Source: Erythrobacteraceae bacterium
Lineage (GTDB): Bacteria > Pseudomonadota > Alphaproteobacteria > Sphingomonadales > Sphingomonadaceae
Reading direction: 5' to 3'
NCBI GenBank assembly: GCA_027489065.1
Contig: JAIYAM010000038.1
Location: 50,089 to 114,088, forward strand
DNA length: 64,000 bases
This document shows, one piece after another, positions 26,720-35,265 of the stretch; position 1 is the first letter of the stretch, and every line of letters starts with the position of its first letter. Under the pieces are notes generated by a model. It made no database searches. It was given only the letters and a program-made list of their open reading frames with translations, and was not told the DNA's origin. The translations under genes and the position numbers were made by a program.

Positions 26720-27847
26720 ATGCGGGCCGAGGCCCAGTCTTACATCAACCGGATCGAGGCGGCGCTGGCGCTGGTGCGCCTGTCGCTCGACTGGGAGCGC
26801 GCGCTGCGCCGGCTCGACGAGCTGAATGCGCGGGTGCAGGACCCCAACCTCTGGGACAATCCCAAGCAGGCCCAGGCGATCAGCCGCGAGCAGAAGACGC
26901 TCGAGACGGCGGTCAATACCGTCAACGAGATCGCCGCCGAAATGGCCGACGCCATCGAGTTCATCGAAATGGGCGAGGCCGAGGGCGAGGACGGCATCGT
27001 CGATGACGGCCTGCGCACGCTGGAACGCCTCGCCGACCGCGCCGATGCGGACAAGGTGCAGGCGCTCCTTTCAGGCGAGGCCGACGGCAACGACACCTAT
27101 TTGGAAATCCACGCCGGCGCGGGCGGGACCGAGAGCCAGGACTGGGCAGAGATGCTGTTCCGCATGTACGGCCGCTGGGCCGAGCGGCGCGGCTTCAAGG
27201 TCGAGACGGTCGAGTATCAGGCCGGCGAACAGGCCGGTATCAAGTCGGCGACGCTGCTCATCAAGGGCGACGGCGCCTACGGCTATGCCAAGACCGAGAG
27301 CGGCGTCCACCGCCTCGTCCGCATCAGCCCCTATGACAGCTCGGCGCGCCGCCACACCAGCTTCTCGAGCGTCTGGGTCTTCCCGGTGATCGACGACAGC
27401 TTCGAGATTGACATCAATCCGGCTGATCTGAAGATCGACACCTACCGCGCCTCCGGAGCGGGCGGGCAGCACGTCAACACGACCGACTCGGCGGTGCGCA
27501 TCACCCACCAGCCGACCGGGATCGTCGTCGCCAGCCAGCAGGACCGCAGCCAGCACAAGAACCGCGAGATCGCGATGAACATGCTGAAAGCGCGGCTCTA
27601 CGAAGCCGAGATGCGCGCCCGCGAGGAAGCGGCCAGCGCCGAACACTCGGCCAAGAGCGATATCGGCTGGGGTCACCAGATCCGCTCTTACGTTTTGCAG
27701 CCCTACCAGATGGTCAAGGACCTGCGCACCGGCGTCGTCTCGACCTCGCCCGACGCGGTGCTCGACGGTGCGATCGACCCCTTCATCTCGGCCGCGCTCG
27801 CTCAGCGGGTGACCGGCGAGAAGGTCGAGATCGAGGACGTCGAGTAG
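26720..27847 (+). CDS. prfB: Peptide chain release factor 2
   Basis: A 375-residue class I release factor for UGA/UAA. The catalytic GGQ (248-250) that triggers peptidyl-tRNA hydrolysis is in SGAGGQHVNTTDS. The stop-codon-reading tripeptide region reads ISPYDSSARRH, that is SPY where E. coli RF2 has SPF. The frame is open from an ATG with a GAAGGA ribosome-binding site, and there is no in-frame stop or CUUUGA-type shift site, so the programmed +1 frameshift used by E. coli prfB is absent. Confidence 0.96.
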   Translation: MRAEAQSYINRIEAALALVRLSLDWERALRRLDELNARVQDPNLWDNPKQAQAISREQKTLETAVNTVNEIAAEMADAIEFIEMGEAEGEDGIVDDGLRTLERLADRADADKVQALLSGEADGNDTYLEIHAGAGGTESQDWAEMLFRMYGRWAERRGFKVETVEYQAGEQAGIKSATLLIKGDGAYGYAKTESGVHRLVRISPYDSSARRHTSFSSVWVFPVIDDSFEIDINPADLKIDTYRASGAGGQHVNTTDSAVRITHQPTGIVVASQQDRSQHKNREIAMNMLKARLYEAEMRAREEAASAEHSAKSDIGWGHQIRSYVLQPYQMVKDLRTGVVSTSPDAVLDGAIDPFISAALAQRVTGEKVEIEDVE

Positions 27848-27852
27848 CGCCG

Positions 27853-28587
27853 ATGCGTAGAGGAGCCGCGCTCCTGTTCGCGCTCGCGGCGCTCGGCGCG
27901 GTGTTGCCGCTCGGTGGCTGCGACCGCTTCGCGCCGGCCACCGCCGAACGCCCTGAGACTGCGATCGCTTTCCCTGCGCCCGACCGCCCGGTCGCGGCGG
28001 TCGTCTCCAACCAGTTCTCCAACGAAGACGCCCGCGACGAGCGCGGCGAGGCGCAGGTCGTCATGGATCTTGCCCAGCTGCGTCCGGGCATGACCGTCGC
28101 CGATATTGGGGCGGGGGAGGGCTACTACACGGTGCGCCTCGCCGAACGGGTCGGGGCCGAGGGCCGTGTGCTCGCACAGGACATCAGCCGCGAGGCGCTT
28201 GACCGGCTCGGCCGCCGGGTGGAACGCGAGCGGCTCGAGAACATCTCGATTAAACTGGGCGATACCGACAACCCCCAGCTTCCTCCCGACAGCTTCGACC
28301 GCATCTTCATGGTCCACATGTACCACGAAGTGACCGAGCCCTACGCCTTCCTCTGGAACCTGTGGCCCGCGCTCAATGCCGACGGGCAGGTCGTGGTGGT
28401 GGAAAGCGACAGTCAGGTGGGCAGCCACGGCTTGCCGCACAGGCTGCTGTTCTGCGAGTTCGAGGCGGTCGGCTACGTGCTCGTGGAATATACCGAAAGG
28501 CCCGATATCAAGGGCTACTTCGCCCGCTTCCAGAAAGGCTCGGCGCGGCAGGCGCCCGATGCCATCAAGGTGTGCAGCGCACCCTGA
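27853..28587 (+). CDS. Class I SAM methyltransferase-like protein with lipoprotein signal
   Basis: A 244-residue protein that starts with MRRG, a hydrophobic stretch and a lipobox-like LGGC (Cys23), so it is predicted to be an exported lipoprotein. The mature part is a clear class I methyltransferase: motif I VADIGAGEGYY, acidic residue QDIS, and RIFMVHMYHEVTEP. SAM is not expected in the periplasm, so either the signal is not used, the protein faces the cytoplasm by another route, or the fold has another ligand. It lies 5 bases after prfB, but I infer no functional link from that. A hairpin (28609-28630) follows. Confidence 0.8.
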   Translation: MRRGAALLFALAALGAVLPLGGCDRFAPATAERPETAIAFPAPDRPVAAVVSNQFSNEDARDERGEAQVVMDLAQLRPGMTVADIGAGEGYYTVRLAERVGAEGRVLAQDISREALDRLGRRVERERLENISIKLGDTDNPQLPPDSFDRIFMVHMYHEVTEPYAFLWNLWPALNADGQVVVVESDSQVGSHGLPHRLLFCEFEAVGYVLVEYTERPDIKGYFARFQKGSARQAPDAIKVCSAP

Positions 28588-28608
28588 CGGATGCCCGCAT
28601 CATGCTCA

Positions 28609-28630
28609 TGCCCCGTGAGGTTGCGGGGCA
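28609..28630 (+). terminator. Hairpin downstream of the lipoprotein methyltransferase gene
   Basis: TGCCCCG (28609-28615) pairs with CGGGGCA (28624-28630) around an 8-base loop, 22 bases after the stop codon. No T-tract follows, so it may be a weak terminator or merely an mRNA-stabilising hairpin. Confidence 0.4.
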
Positions 28631-28696
28631 GGGGGACCCGCACTATGGGCGATATTGTTACACACCGCGCCGATGCCGGCGCAGAGGGGATGTTCG

Positions 28697-30100
28697 TTGT
28701 TCAAAGGATTGAGTCCGATCGTCTATGGCGGTCGTGAAGTGTGGCCGCTGGTCGAGGGCGGCAAGGGCGTGTCGGCCACCAACCATGCGAGTTCGGGCGC
28801 CTGGGCGGCGGCGGGCGGGATCGGCACGGTCAGCGCGGTCAATGCCGATAGCTACGATGCCGATGGCCATCCGATCCCCCAGATCTATCACGGCCGCACC
28901 CGCGAGGAGCGCCACCAGGAACTGATCCGTTACGCCATCGACGGCGCCACCACGCAGGTGAAGAAGGCGCACGAGATCGCCGGCGGCAAGGGCGCGATCA
29001 ACATCAACGTGCTGTGGGAAATGGGCGGGGCTCAGGCCGTCCTTGAAGGCGTGCTGGAGAACACTCGCGGGCTCGTAACCGGCGTGACCTGCGGGGCGGG
29101 CATGCCTTACAAGCTTGCCGAGATCGCGGCGCGCTTCAACGTCTGCTACCTCCCCATCGTCAGCTCCGGCCGTGCATTCCGCGCCCTGTGGAAGCGCAGC
29201 TATCACAAGGTCCCCGACCTGATGGCGGCGGTGGTCTATGAAGATCCGTGGCTGGCTGGCGGCCATAATGGCCTCTCCAATGCCGAAGACCCGACCAAGC
29301 CGGAAGACCCGTTCCCGCGCGTGAAGGCGCTGCGCGACACGATGCGCGCCGAAGGTGTGGCCGACAGCGTGCCGATCGTTATGGCTGGCGGCGTGTGGTA
29401 CCTGCGCGAATGGAACGACTGGATCGACAATCCCGAGCTCGGCACAATCGCCTTCCAGTTCGGCACGCGGCCCCTGCTGACCCGCGAGAGCCCGATCCCG
29501 CAGATCTGGAAGGACATGCTGCGCACCGTCGAGCCCGGCGACGTGCTGCTGCACAAGTTCTCGCCCACCGGTTTCTATTCGAGCGCGGTCAAGACCCCGT
29601 TCCTCTACGACCTGATGCATCGTTCCGAGCGCCAGATCCCCTTCTTCAAGCGCGGCGAGCAAGAGGGCACCGTCCAGCTCGGCGAAGACGGCAAGGCACG
29701 CAGCTTCTGGGTGCGCCCCGAAGACAAGACCAAGGCCGAAATGTGGATGCGCGCGGGGCACAGCGAGCCGCTGAAGACCCCCGACAACACGATCGTCTTC
29801 GTCACGCCGGAATCGCGCGAGGTGATCCGCAAGGACCAGCAGGACTGCATGGGTTGCCTTTCGCATTGCGGTTTCTCGGCGTGGAAGGACCATGACGATT
29901 TCACCACCGGGCGCCTCGCCGATCCGCGCAGCTTCTGCATCCAGAAGACTCTGCAGGACATCGCCCACGGCGACGATCCGGACAACAACCTCGCCTTCGC
30001 AGGCCACGCGGCCTACCGCTTCAAGACCGATCCCTTCTTCTCGAACGGCTACACGCCGAGCGTGGGCGAGTTGGTCGATCGGATTTTGACTGGCGACTAA
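28697..30100 (+). CDS. Nitronate monooxygenase-family flavin oxidoreductase with C-terminal Cys cluster
   Basis: A 467-residue protein of the NAD(P)H-dependent flavin oxidoreductase/2-nitropropane dioxygenase type (TIM barrel with FMN). Supporting features are the N-terminal GGKGVSATNHASSGAWAAAGG-like loop (quoted in part: SSGAWAAAGGIGT), VTCGAGMPY, and the FMN phosphate region VMAGGVW. Typical family members are about 320-360 residues; here an extra C-terminal region carries Cys384, Cys387, Cys391 (CMGCLSHC) and Cys414, a plausible iron-sulfur or zinc site. The TTG at 28697 is favoured because AGAGGGGA precedes it at proper spacing; an ATG at 28673 lacks such a site. Substrate unknown. Confidence 0.78.
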   Translation: MFKGLSPIVYGGREVWPLVEGGKGVSATNHASSGAWAAAGGIGTVSAVNADSYDADGHPIPQIYHGRTREERHQELIRYAIDGATTQVKKAHEIAGGKGAININVLWEMGGAQAVLEGVLENTRGLVTGVTCGAGMPYKLAEIAARFNVCYLPIVSSGRAFRALWKRSYHKVPDLMAAVVYEDPWLAGGHNGLSNAEDPTKPEDPFPRVKALRDTMRAEGVADSVPIVMAGGVWYLREWNDWIDNPELGTIAFQFGTRPLLTRESPIPQIWKDMLRTVEPGDVLLHKFSPTGFYSSAVKTPFLYDLMHRSERQIPFFKRGEQEGTVQLGEDGKARSFWVRPEDKTKAEMWMRAGHSEPLKTPDNTIVFVTPESREVIRKDQQDCMGCLSHCGFSAWKDHDDFTTGRLADPRSFCIQKTLQDIAHGDDPDNNLAFAGHAAYRFKTDPFFSNGYTPSVGELVDRILTGD

Positions 30101-30119
30101 GGCAGGGGCGGGGCTGGCG

Positions 30120-30818
30120 ATGGACGATACCGCGCCGCCGCCGCGTAGCCTCTGGTTCCGCGAGCTTCCGCTGACGGTTCCAGTCATGCTTGCACCCTTG
30201 CGGCGCGCCCGCGCAGTTGCGGGCGCAGAGCCGGGGAAGGGACGCCCTGTGCTGGTCTTCCCCGGCCTTTTGTCGGCCGACAGCGCTACGGCGCTGCTGC
30301 GGCGGACGCTCGATCATGCAGACTACCATGCCCATGCAGCCGAGCTTGGCTTCATCACCGGGATTTCGCCTGCGACCCTCGCACGCGCTGTCGAGCGGCT
30401 CGCGGCGGTCGCCGAGGCGGAGCAGCGCAAGGTGGTCCTGGTCGGCTGGAGCCTCGGCGGGATCTACGCCCGCGTCCTGGCGCAGCGCCATCCCGACCTC
30501 GTGGAGTTGGTCATGACGCTCGGCACCCCCTTTTCGGGCGATCGGCGGGCGAACAATGCCTGGCGCGTCTACGAGGCGCTCAACGATCATCCGGTCGACG
30601 CGCCGCCCTTGCCGGACGATCCTTCCGTGAAGCCGCCGGTGCTGACCATAGCGCTGTGGTCGCGCCGCGACGGGATCGTTGCCCCCGCGTCCGCGCGGGG
30701 GTTGCCGCACGAGCGAGATGGCGAGGTGGAGGTGCCCTTCCACCACTTCGCGCTCGCCTCGACCCGTCAGGCGGTCGAGCGGGTGGTGGTCGAATTGGGG
30801 CGCGTGCTGGCGGGCTAG
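30120..30818 (+). CDS. Alpha/beta hydrolase (esterase/lipase-like)
   Basis: A 232-residue alpha/beta hydrolase. The nucleophile elbow is GWSLGG, preceded by the strand VVLVG; the oxyanion region is VFPGLLS; the acid residue is probably in WSRRDGIV and the base in FHHFALAS near the C-terminus. No signal peptide is seen. It belongs to the general lipase/acyltransferase-like group and its substrate is not predictable. The stop TAG lies in a CTAG shared with the stop of the converging dehydrogenase gene. Confidence 0.82.
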   Translation: MDDTAPPPRSLWFRELPLTVPVMLAPLRRARAVAGAEPGKGRPVLVFPGLLSADSATALLRRTLDHADYHAHAAELGFITGISPATLARAVERLAAVAEAEQRKVVLVGWSLGGIYARVLAQRHPDLVELVMTLGTPFSGDRRANNAWRVYEALNDHPVDAPPLPDDPSVKPPVLTIALWSRRDGIVAPASARGLPHERDGEVEVPFHHFALASTRQAVERVVVELGRVLAG

Positions 30819-31828
30819 GTCCGCACCAGCGCCGTCAGCACCTGATCGGGCGGACGGTGGCCATCGGCCCACATGCGGATGTTGGCGATCACCTTGTGCC
30901 CTGAATCCTCGCGGCCCTCGGCCGTCGCGCTGCCGATGTGGGGGAGGGTCATGACGTTGGGGTGGGCGATCAGGCGCGGATCGACGTGGGGCTCGTCGGG
31001 ATAGACGTCGAGACCCGCGCCCGCGAGGTGCCCGGACTCCAGCGCCGCGATCAGCGCCTCCTGGTCGATCAGCTCGCCCCGCGCGGTGTTCACGATGCTG
31101 CTGCCGGGCTTCATCAGCGCGATCCGCCGCGCATCGACGAGGTGGCGTGTTTCCTCGGTGAGCGGGCAGTGGAGGGTGAGGATATCGGCCTCGGCCATAA
31201 GCGCGTCGATGTCAGCGACATGGCGCGCGCCGAGCATCCGTTCGAGCGCCTCGGGCAGACGCTTGCGGCTGTAATAGGCGATCTCAAGTCCGAATGCGCG
31301 GGCGCGGTGGGCGACGGCCTGACCGATGCGGCCCATTCCGACGATACCGAGCACCTTGCCGGCGAGCTTCCGCCCGAGCAGGCCCGAAGGCGCCCAGCCG
31401 GTCCACTCGCCGCGGCGCACCAGCGCAGTGCCTTCGCGAATCCGGCGCGGCACGCCGATGATCCCTGCCATCGTCAGATCGGCGGTGTCGTCTGTGAAGA
31501 CACCGGGCGTGTTGGTGACGATGATTCGGCGCTCGGCGGCGGCGGCAAGGTCGATGTGTTCGGTGCCTGCGCCGAAGTTTGCGATCAGGCCGAGGCGTTC
31601 GCCTGCGCCTGCAATCAGGTCGGCGCCGATCCGGTCGGTCACGGTTGGCACCAGCACGTCGCAGTCCTGCATCGCGGCCGACAGCTGGTCGCGGGTAAGG
31701 GGTGTGTCGCTCTCATTCAGGACCACGTCGAACAGCTCACGCATCCGCGCTTCGACCTCTGGCATCAGGTGGCGGGTGACGATCACGCGCGCAGGTGCGG
31801 CGAGCGGGCGAGGGGGGCGCTGGGTCAT
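30815..31828 (-). CDS. D-isomer-specific 2-hydroxyacid dehydrogenase
   Basis: A 337-residue NAD(P)-dependent dehydrogenase of the glyoxylate/hydroxypyruvate reductase (GyaR) type. The N-terminal substrate domain is followed by the Rossmann motif GIVGMGRIG. The catalytic Arg is in NTARGELID, the Glu in DVYPDEPHVD, and the His in LPHIGSAT. It reduces 2-keto acids to D-hydroxy acids or the reverse; glyoxylate is the likeliest substrate by resemblance. It is convergent with the hydrolase gene and divergent from the SH3 protein gene. Confidence 0.92.
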   Translation of the reverse strand: MTQRPPRPLAAPARVIVTRHLMPEVEARMRELFDVVLNESDTPLTRDQLSAAMQDCDVLVPTVTDRIGADLIAGAGERLGLIANFGAGTEHIDLAAAAERRIIVTNTPGVFTDDTADLTMAGIIGVPRRIREGTALVRRGEWTGWAPSGLLGRKLAGKVLGIVGMGRIGQAVAHRARAFGLEIAYYSRKRLPEALERMLGARHVADIDALMAEADILTLHCPLTEETRHLVDARRIALMKPGSSIVNTARGELIDQEALIAALESGHLAGAGLDVYPDEPHVDPRLIAHPNVMTLPHIGSATAEGREDSGHKVIANIRMWADGHRPPDQVLTALVRT

Positions 31829-31912
31829 GGCTGTGGGCTAATGCCACTCTGGCTCTGCGGTCAAGGCTCTCGGTCTTGAATCGGCACTGTGGTCGGGGCT
31901 ATCGGATGGTTC

Positions 31913-32407
31913 ATGCCGAACCTCCGGATCCTCACCATCTTCGCCCTTGTGATGCTTGGCATTGTTGGATTGCTCAGCCCGCTCCGCGCGCAGGACCGCA
32001 CGCTGCCCTACTGGGCGAGCCTGCGCTACGAGAAGGTCAACATGCGCGTCGGGCCGAGCAACGAATATCCCGTCGCGTGGGTCTATCTGCGCAAGGGCCT
32101 GCCGGTGAAGGTCGTGCGCATCCGCGAGGGCTGGCGTCTGGTCGAGGACCACGAGGGCACGCAGGGCTGGATCGCGGCGAGCCAGCTCGATCCCGAGCGC
32201 GGCGGCTTGGTGATCGGCGAAGGCACCACCGAGGTGCGTGCCGAGGCCACACCGGCAAGCGCGATCAAGTGGCGCGCCGAGCCGGGCGTCGTCACCCGCG
32301 TCAAGGCTTGCGTCAAGGGCTGGTGCGAAGTCGATATCGCCGGGCGCAAGGGCTGGATCAGCGCGGCCCGCCTCTATGGATCGGAACCGCTACCGGGCGA
32401 CGAGTAA
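31913..32407 (+). CDS. Exported SH3-domain (SH3b) protein
   Basis: A 164-residue protein with a signal peptide (hydrophobic 6-22, cut near residue 26) and two bacterial SH3-like units: NMRVGPSNEYPVAWV...GWIAAS, then a second beginning near VRAEATPAS and ending KGWISAARLYG. SH3b domains bind peptidoglycan or partner proteins, so a periplasmic envelope role is likely. A GTG at 31889 would extend the N-terminus by 8 residues; the ATG gives a better signal peptide. Such proteins are common next to the 2-hydroxyacid dehydrogenase gene in sphingomonads, as far as I recall. Confidence 0.82.
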   Translation: MPNLRILTIFALVMLGIVGLLSPLRAQDRTLPYWASLRYEKVNMRVGPSNEYPVAWVYLRKGLPVKVVRIREGWRLVEDHEGTQGWIAASQLDPERGGLVIGEGTTEVRAEATPASAIKWRAEPGVVTRVKACVKGWCEVDIAGRKGWISAARLYGSEPLPGDE

Positions 32408-32426
32408 CGCCGCCCGGCCTCAATCG

Positions 32427-33623
32427 TCAGATCAGCTCGACCGCCACCGCTGTCGCTTCCCCGCCGCCGATGCACAGGCTCGCGACGCCGCGGGTCTTGC
32501 CCTGCTGTTTCAGCGCATTGATCAGCGTCACCACGATCCGCGCGCCGCTCGCCCCGATCGGATGACCGAGCGCGGTGCCGCCGCCGTTGACGTTGATCTT
32601 CTCATGCGGGATGCCGAGGTCGCGCATCGCGAACATCGCGACGCAGGCGAAAGCCTCGTTGACCTCGAACAGATCGACGTCGTCCACGCCCCAGCCGGCG
32701 CGCGCGAGCACCTTCTGGATCGCCGGGATCGGCGCGGTGGTGAACTGCGCGGGGGCCTGCGCGTGGCTGGCAACCGCGACGACGCGCGCCACGGCGGTGA
32801 GCCCCTTGGCCTCCGCCACGCTGGCCCGGGTCACGACCATCGCGGCCGCACCATCCGAGATCGAGCTCGAAGTCGCCGCCGTGATCGTCCCGTCCTTGGC
32901 GAAGGCGGGCTTCAATTGCGGGATTTTGTCGGGACGACCCTTGGACGGGGCCTCGTCATGCTCGACCACCACGTCGCCGCCGCGTGTCGATACCGTCACC
33001 GGCACCACCTCTTCGGCAAAGGCACCGCTGGCGATGGCGCGGTTGGCGCGGGCGAGCGATTCGATCGCATAGGCGTCCATGTCCTCGCGGGTCATCTGGT
33101 AGGCGTTGGCGGTGTCCTGCGCGAAGGTGCCCATCGCCCGGCCCGGCTCGTAGGCGTCTTCCAGCCCATCGAGGAACATGTGGTCATAGGCCGTGTCATG
33201 GCCGAGCCGCGCGCCCGAGCGGTGCTTCTTGAGAAGGTAGGGCGCATTGGTCATGCTCTCCATGCCGCCCGCGACCACCATGTCGATAGTCCCGCTGGCG
33301 AGCGCCTCGGCGCCCATGATCAGCGTCTGCATGCCGGATCCGCACACCTTGTTGACGGTGGTCGCCTCGACCGAGAGCGGCAGCCCCGCCTTGATCGCCG
33401 CCTGACGCGCCGGAGCCTGGCCGAGGCCTGCGGGGAGGACGCAGCCCATATAGGCCCGGTCGATATCCTCGACCGACACGCCCGAACGCTCGACCGCAGC
33501 CTTGACCGCAATCGCGCCCAGATCGGTCGCGCTGACTTCGGCCAGCGCGCCCTGCATCGCGCCCATCGGGGTGCGGGCGTAGGAGAGAATGACGATCGGA
33601 TCGGAGGGGGAAAACTGGGTCAT
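32427..33623 (-). CDS. Acetyl-CoA C-acyltransferase (thiolase)
   Basis: A 398-residue thiolase. The nucleophile Cys94 is in NKVCGSGMQ, the catalytic His in GGGTALGHPIGASG, and the second Cys in ASLCIGGGEA. The reaction is condensation of two acyl-CoAs to a 3-ketoacyl-CoA or its thiolytic cleavage. The size and motifs fit the biosynthetic acetoacetyl-CoA type (PhaA/AtoB) as well as a degradative role; no neighbouring phaB or fad genes settle this. The start ATG at 33623 follows family pattern. Its upstream side faces the low-GC island. Confidence 0.92.
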   Translation of the reverse strand: MTQFSPSDPIVILSYARTPMGAMQGALAEVSATDLGAIAVKAAVERSGVSVEDIDRAYMGCVLPAGLGQAPARQAAIKAGLPLSVEATTVNKVCGSGMQTLIMGAEALASGTIDMVVAGGMESMTNAPYLLKKHRSGARLGHDTAYDHMFLDGLEDAYEPGRAMGTFAQDTANAYQMTREDMDAYAIESLARANRAIASGAFAEEVVPVTVSTRGGDVVVEHDEAPSKGRPDKIPQLKPAFAKDGTITAATSSSISDGAAAMVVTRASVAEAKGLTAVARVVAVASHAQAPAQFTTAPIPAIQKVLARAGWGVDDVDLFEVNEAFACVAMFAMRDLGIPHEKINVNGGGTALGHPIGASGARIVVTLINALKQQGKTRGVASLCIGGGEATAVAVELI

Positions 33624-33880
33624 GCGGGCATCCTTGCATGGGGGAGCAGTGTGTCGGGGGCGATGTAATGCTGCCATGCGGCGAAGGCAATGCGGGGGGC
33701 GAGAGCGAGGCTTGTCGTGTGGTAAGAGGTCAAAGGGTGTGGGCGGCGATCTTTGGGCGCGCAGACCAAGATTGCGAAGGTACGCGCTGCCGATCTGGCG
33801 CTACAGCAAGTCGTATTCTAGTGCTTTGAAAACGGGTCATCTTTCTCTAAGTCTTGACGACTCCGAAAAGGACAAGCTTG

Positions 33881-34162
33881 ATGATGACCGGACTAGACAA
33901 GCTACAGCGCGAACTTAATCAGCTGCAGAAAACCATTGCTTCACTGGATGGGGACATCACATCCGTAAACTTCGATCCTGAACATCCACAAAGCATCGAG
34001 TTGGCAGTCCAGAAGATGGAAGAAGAGATCGACCGGAGGGCAGGTAATCTTCGTGGTAACCAAATCGCCATAGATTTGGTGTCTGAAATCAAAGAGAATT
34101 TTCGGCAAGCAATCTTTGAGAAGGCTGCGGAAGCCCGACAGCAAGCGAGCGATGACGAATGA
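33881..34162 (+). CDS. Unknown small helical (coiled-coil) protein, island gene 1
   Basis: A 93-residue acidic protein with long charged helices: DKLQRELNQLQKTIASL at the N-terminus and VQKMEEEIDRRAGNLRG in the middle suggest coiled coil. The ATG at 33881 follows AAAAGGACA, a good ribosome-binding site; a TTG 27 bases earlier is less likely. There is no TM helix, signal or catalytic motif. It overlaps the next gene by ATGA, so the two are translationally coupled and probably functionally paired. I do not recognise the family. Confidence 0.72.
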   Translation: MMTGLDKLQRELNQLQKTIASLDGDITSVNFDPEHPQSIELAVQKMEEEIDRRAGNLRGNQIAIDLVSEIKENFRQAIFEKAAEARQQASDDE

Positions 34163-35217
34163 GTATCAAATCGGCTTTGCGGGCTTTCAACAACGCTGTT
34201 CTCGACCTTCAAACCGCGGATTTCAATACCTTTGAGCGCCCACTGGAGCGAATGGGAAGCGCGCTAGCCGCCCCGGATCTCGCGCCCATCGTGAATGATC
34301 TCCGGAGGCGAGCGAATCTCGATGCGTTTCTCAATAACGCCGATAAGGGCGGAGGCATGATGGGAAGCGCACGTCTGAACTGGCCAGCTGACGAAGCGGA
34401 GACGCTGGGGCTAGTGATACAACTGATCGAACGTGGGGCAAATGACCCAAGTTGGTTTCTGAGCCTTGCTCACACTTACTATTATTCAACAAACAGCAAA
34501 ATTATAGCGGACATTCGGAAAATTACTGCTGCGATCATAATCCCCTTCAACCGGGACTTCGCGACCTATGTAGAAGAGCATCCTTTTGAAACTCAAGGTG
34601 GGAGCGAGCGGACAAACATTGTACATGCCCAAGACAAGCACGACCTTCTTGCTGCGTTGTACGAGTTAAGTAAGGAGCGAGGCAAGCGACCGTCGGCAAT
34701 GGACGCGCGCATCCGATTCCTGCCGGAATGGGATACCGAACGGCTTGCACATGCGATGAAGGCATTGCTGGATGACGGTGATATCCTCAATCCCACAGGG
34801 GCGCCGCTTTATGTGGACCTTGCGTCTCACGCCCGAAAGCGGCTTGAGACTAACAGCACAAGCGGGCATTCGCAGGTGACGTACAACATCGGAAGCGTCT
34901 CGAACTCGCCCATACAGCACATCGAAGCATTCGGCTTTGGTGTGCAGACGACATCATACAGCAGCGACAAACTAAGCGAGATCGTCGATCTTTATCGAAG
35001 ACACGTGGACGAGCTTCGTCTTGATCAAGCTGATCGTCGCCGTGCTGATGCCCAAGTGGCAACAATCGAGGCGCAATTGATGGACGAGCCTGATCCCACA
35101 ATCATTCAAAAGGCTGGGCGCTCGCTGAAGACAATTGTCGAAGGAGCACTTGGCGGCGCCGCTGGCACGGCACTTGGTTCGTCTGCCGTGTGGGCGCCGG
35201 TCCTCGCTTTATTCTGA
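34159..35217 (+). CDS. Unknown 352-aa protein with NIGS-NS-IQ motif and Gly/Ala-rich C-terminal helix, island gene 2
   Basis: The N-terminal half (1-150) looks helical. Residues about 160-232 resemble a winged-helix layout (helix LAHAMKALLDDGDI, then a strand-like LYVDLASHARKRLE). A short strand motif YNIGSVSNSPIQ (242-253) is followed by a helix and a C-terminal hydrophobic Gly/Ala helix (about 326-352) that may insert in a membrane. From memory, IGxxxNSxIQ stretches with a terminal helix occur in some phage-defence-type proteins (AbiTii-bearing ones among them), but I cannot confirm any homology. Low GC and ATGA coupling to the small helical gene mark the pair as one acquired unit. Confidence 0.72.
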   Translation: MSIKSALRAFNNAVLDLQTADFNTFERPLERMGSALAAPDLAPIVNDLRRRANLDAFLNNADKGGGMMGSARLNWPADEAETLGLVIQLIERGANDPSWFLSLAHTYYYSTNSKIIADIRKITAAIIIPFNRDFATYVEEHPFETQGGSERTNIVHAQDKHDLLAALYELSKERGKRPSAMDARIRFLPEWDTERLAHAMKALLDDGDILNPTGAPLYVDLASHARKRLETNSTSGHSQVTYNIGSVSNSPIQHIEAFGFGVQTTSYSSDKLSEIVDLYRRHVDELRLDQADRRRADAQVATIEAQLMDEPDPTIIQKAGRSLKTIVEGALGGAAGTALGSSAVWAPVLALF

Positions 35218-35231
35218 CGCCAATCTTAAAC

Positions 35232-35265
35232 GCGGCGGTCAGTGTTGCGGCCCACGATCCGCCGC
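35232..35265 (+). terminator. Possible hairpin after the island operon
   Basis: GCGGCGG (35232-35238) and CCGCCGC (35259-35265) can pair across a 20-base loop, 15 bases after the stop of island gene 2. There is no T-tract and the loop is long, so this is only a weak terminator candidate. Confidence 0.25.

Noticed and set aside
33589..33918. Short + strand frames in the gap before the island genes
   Set aside because: They overlap the thiolase start or island gene 1, have no ribosome-binding site and show no protein-like composition.
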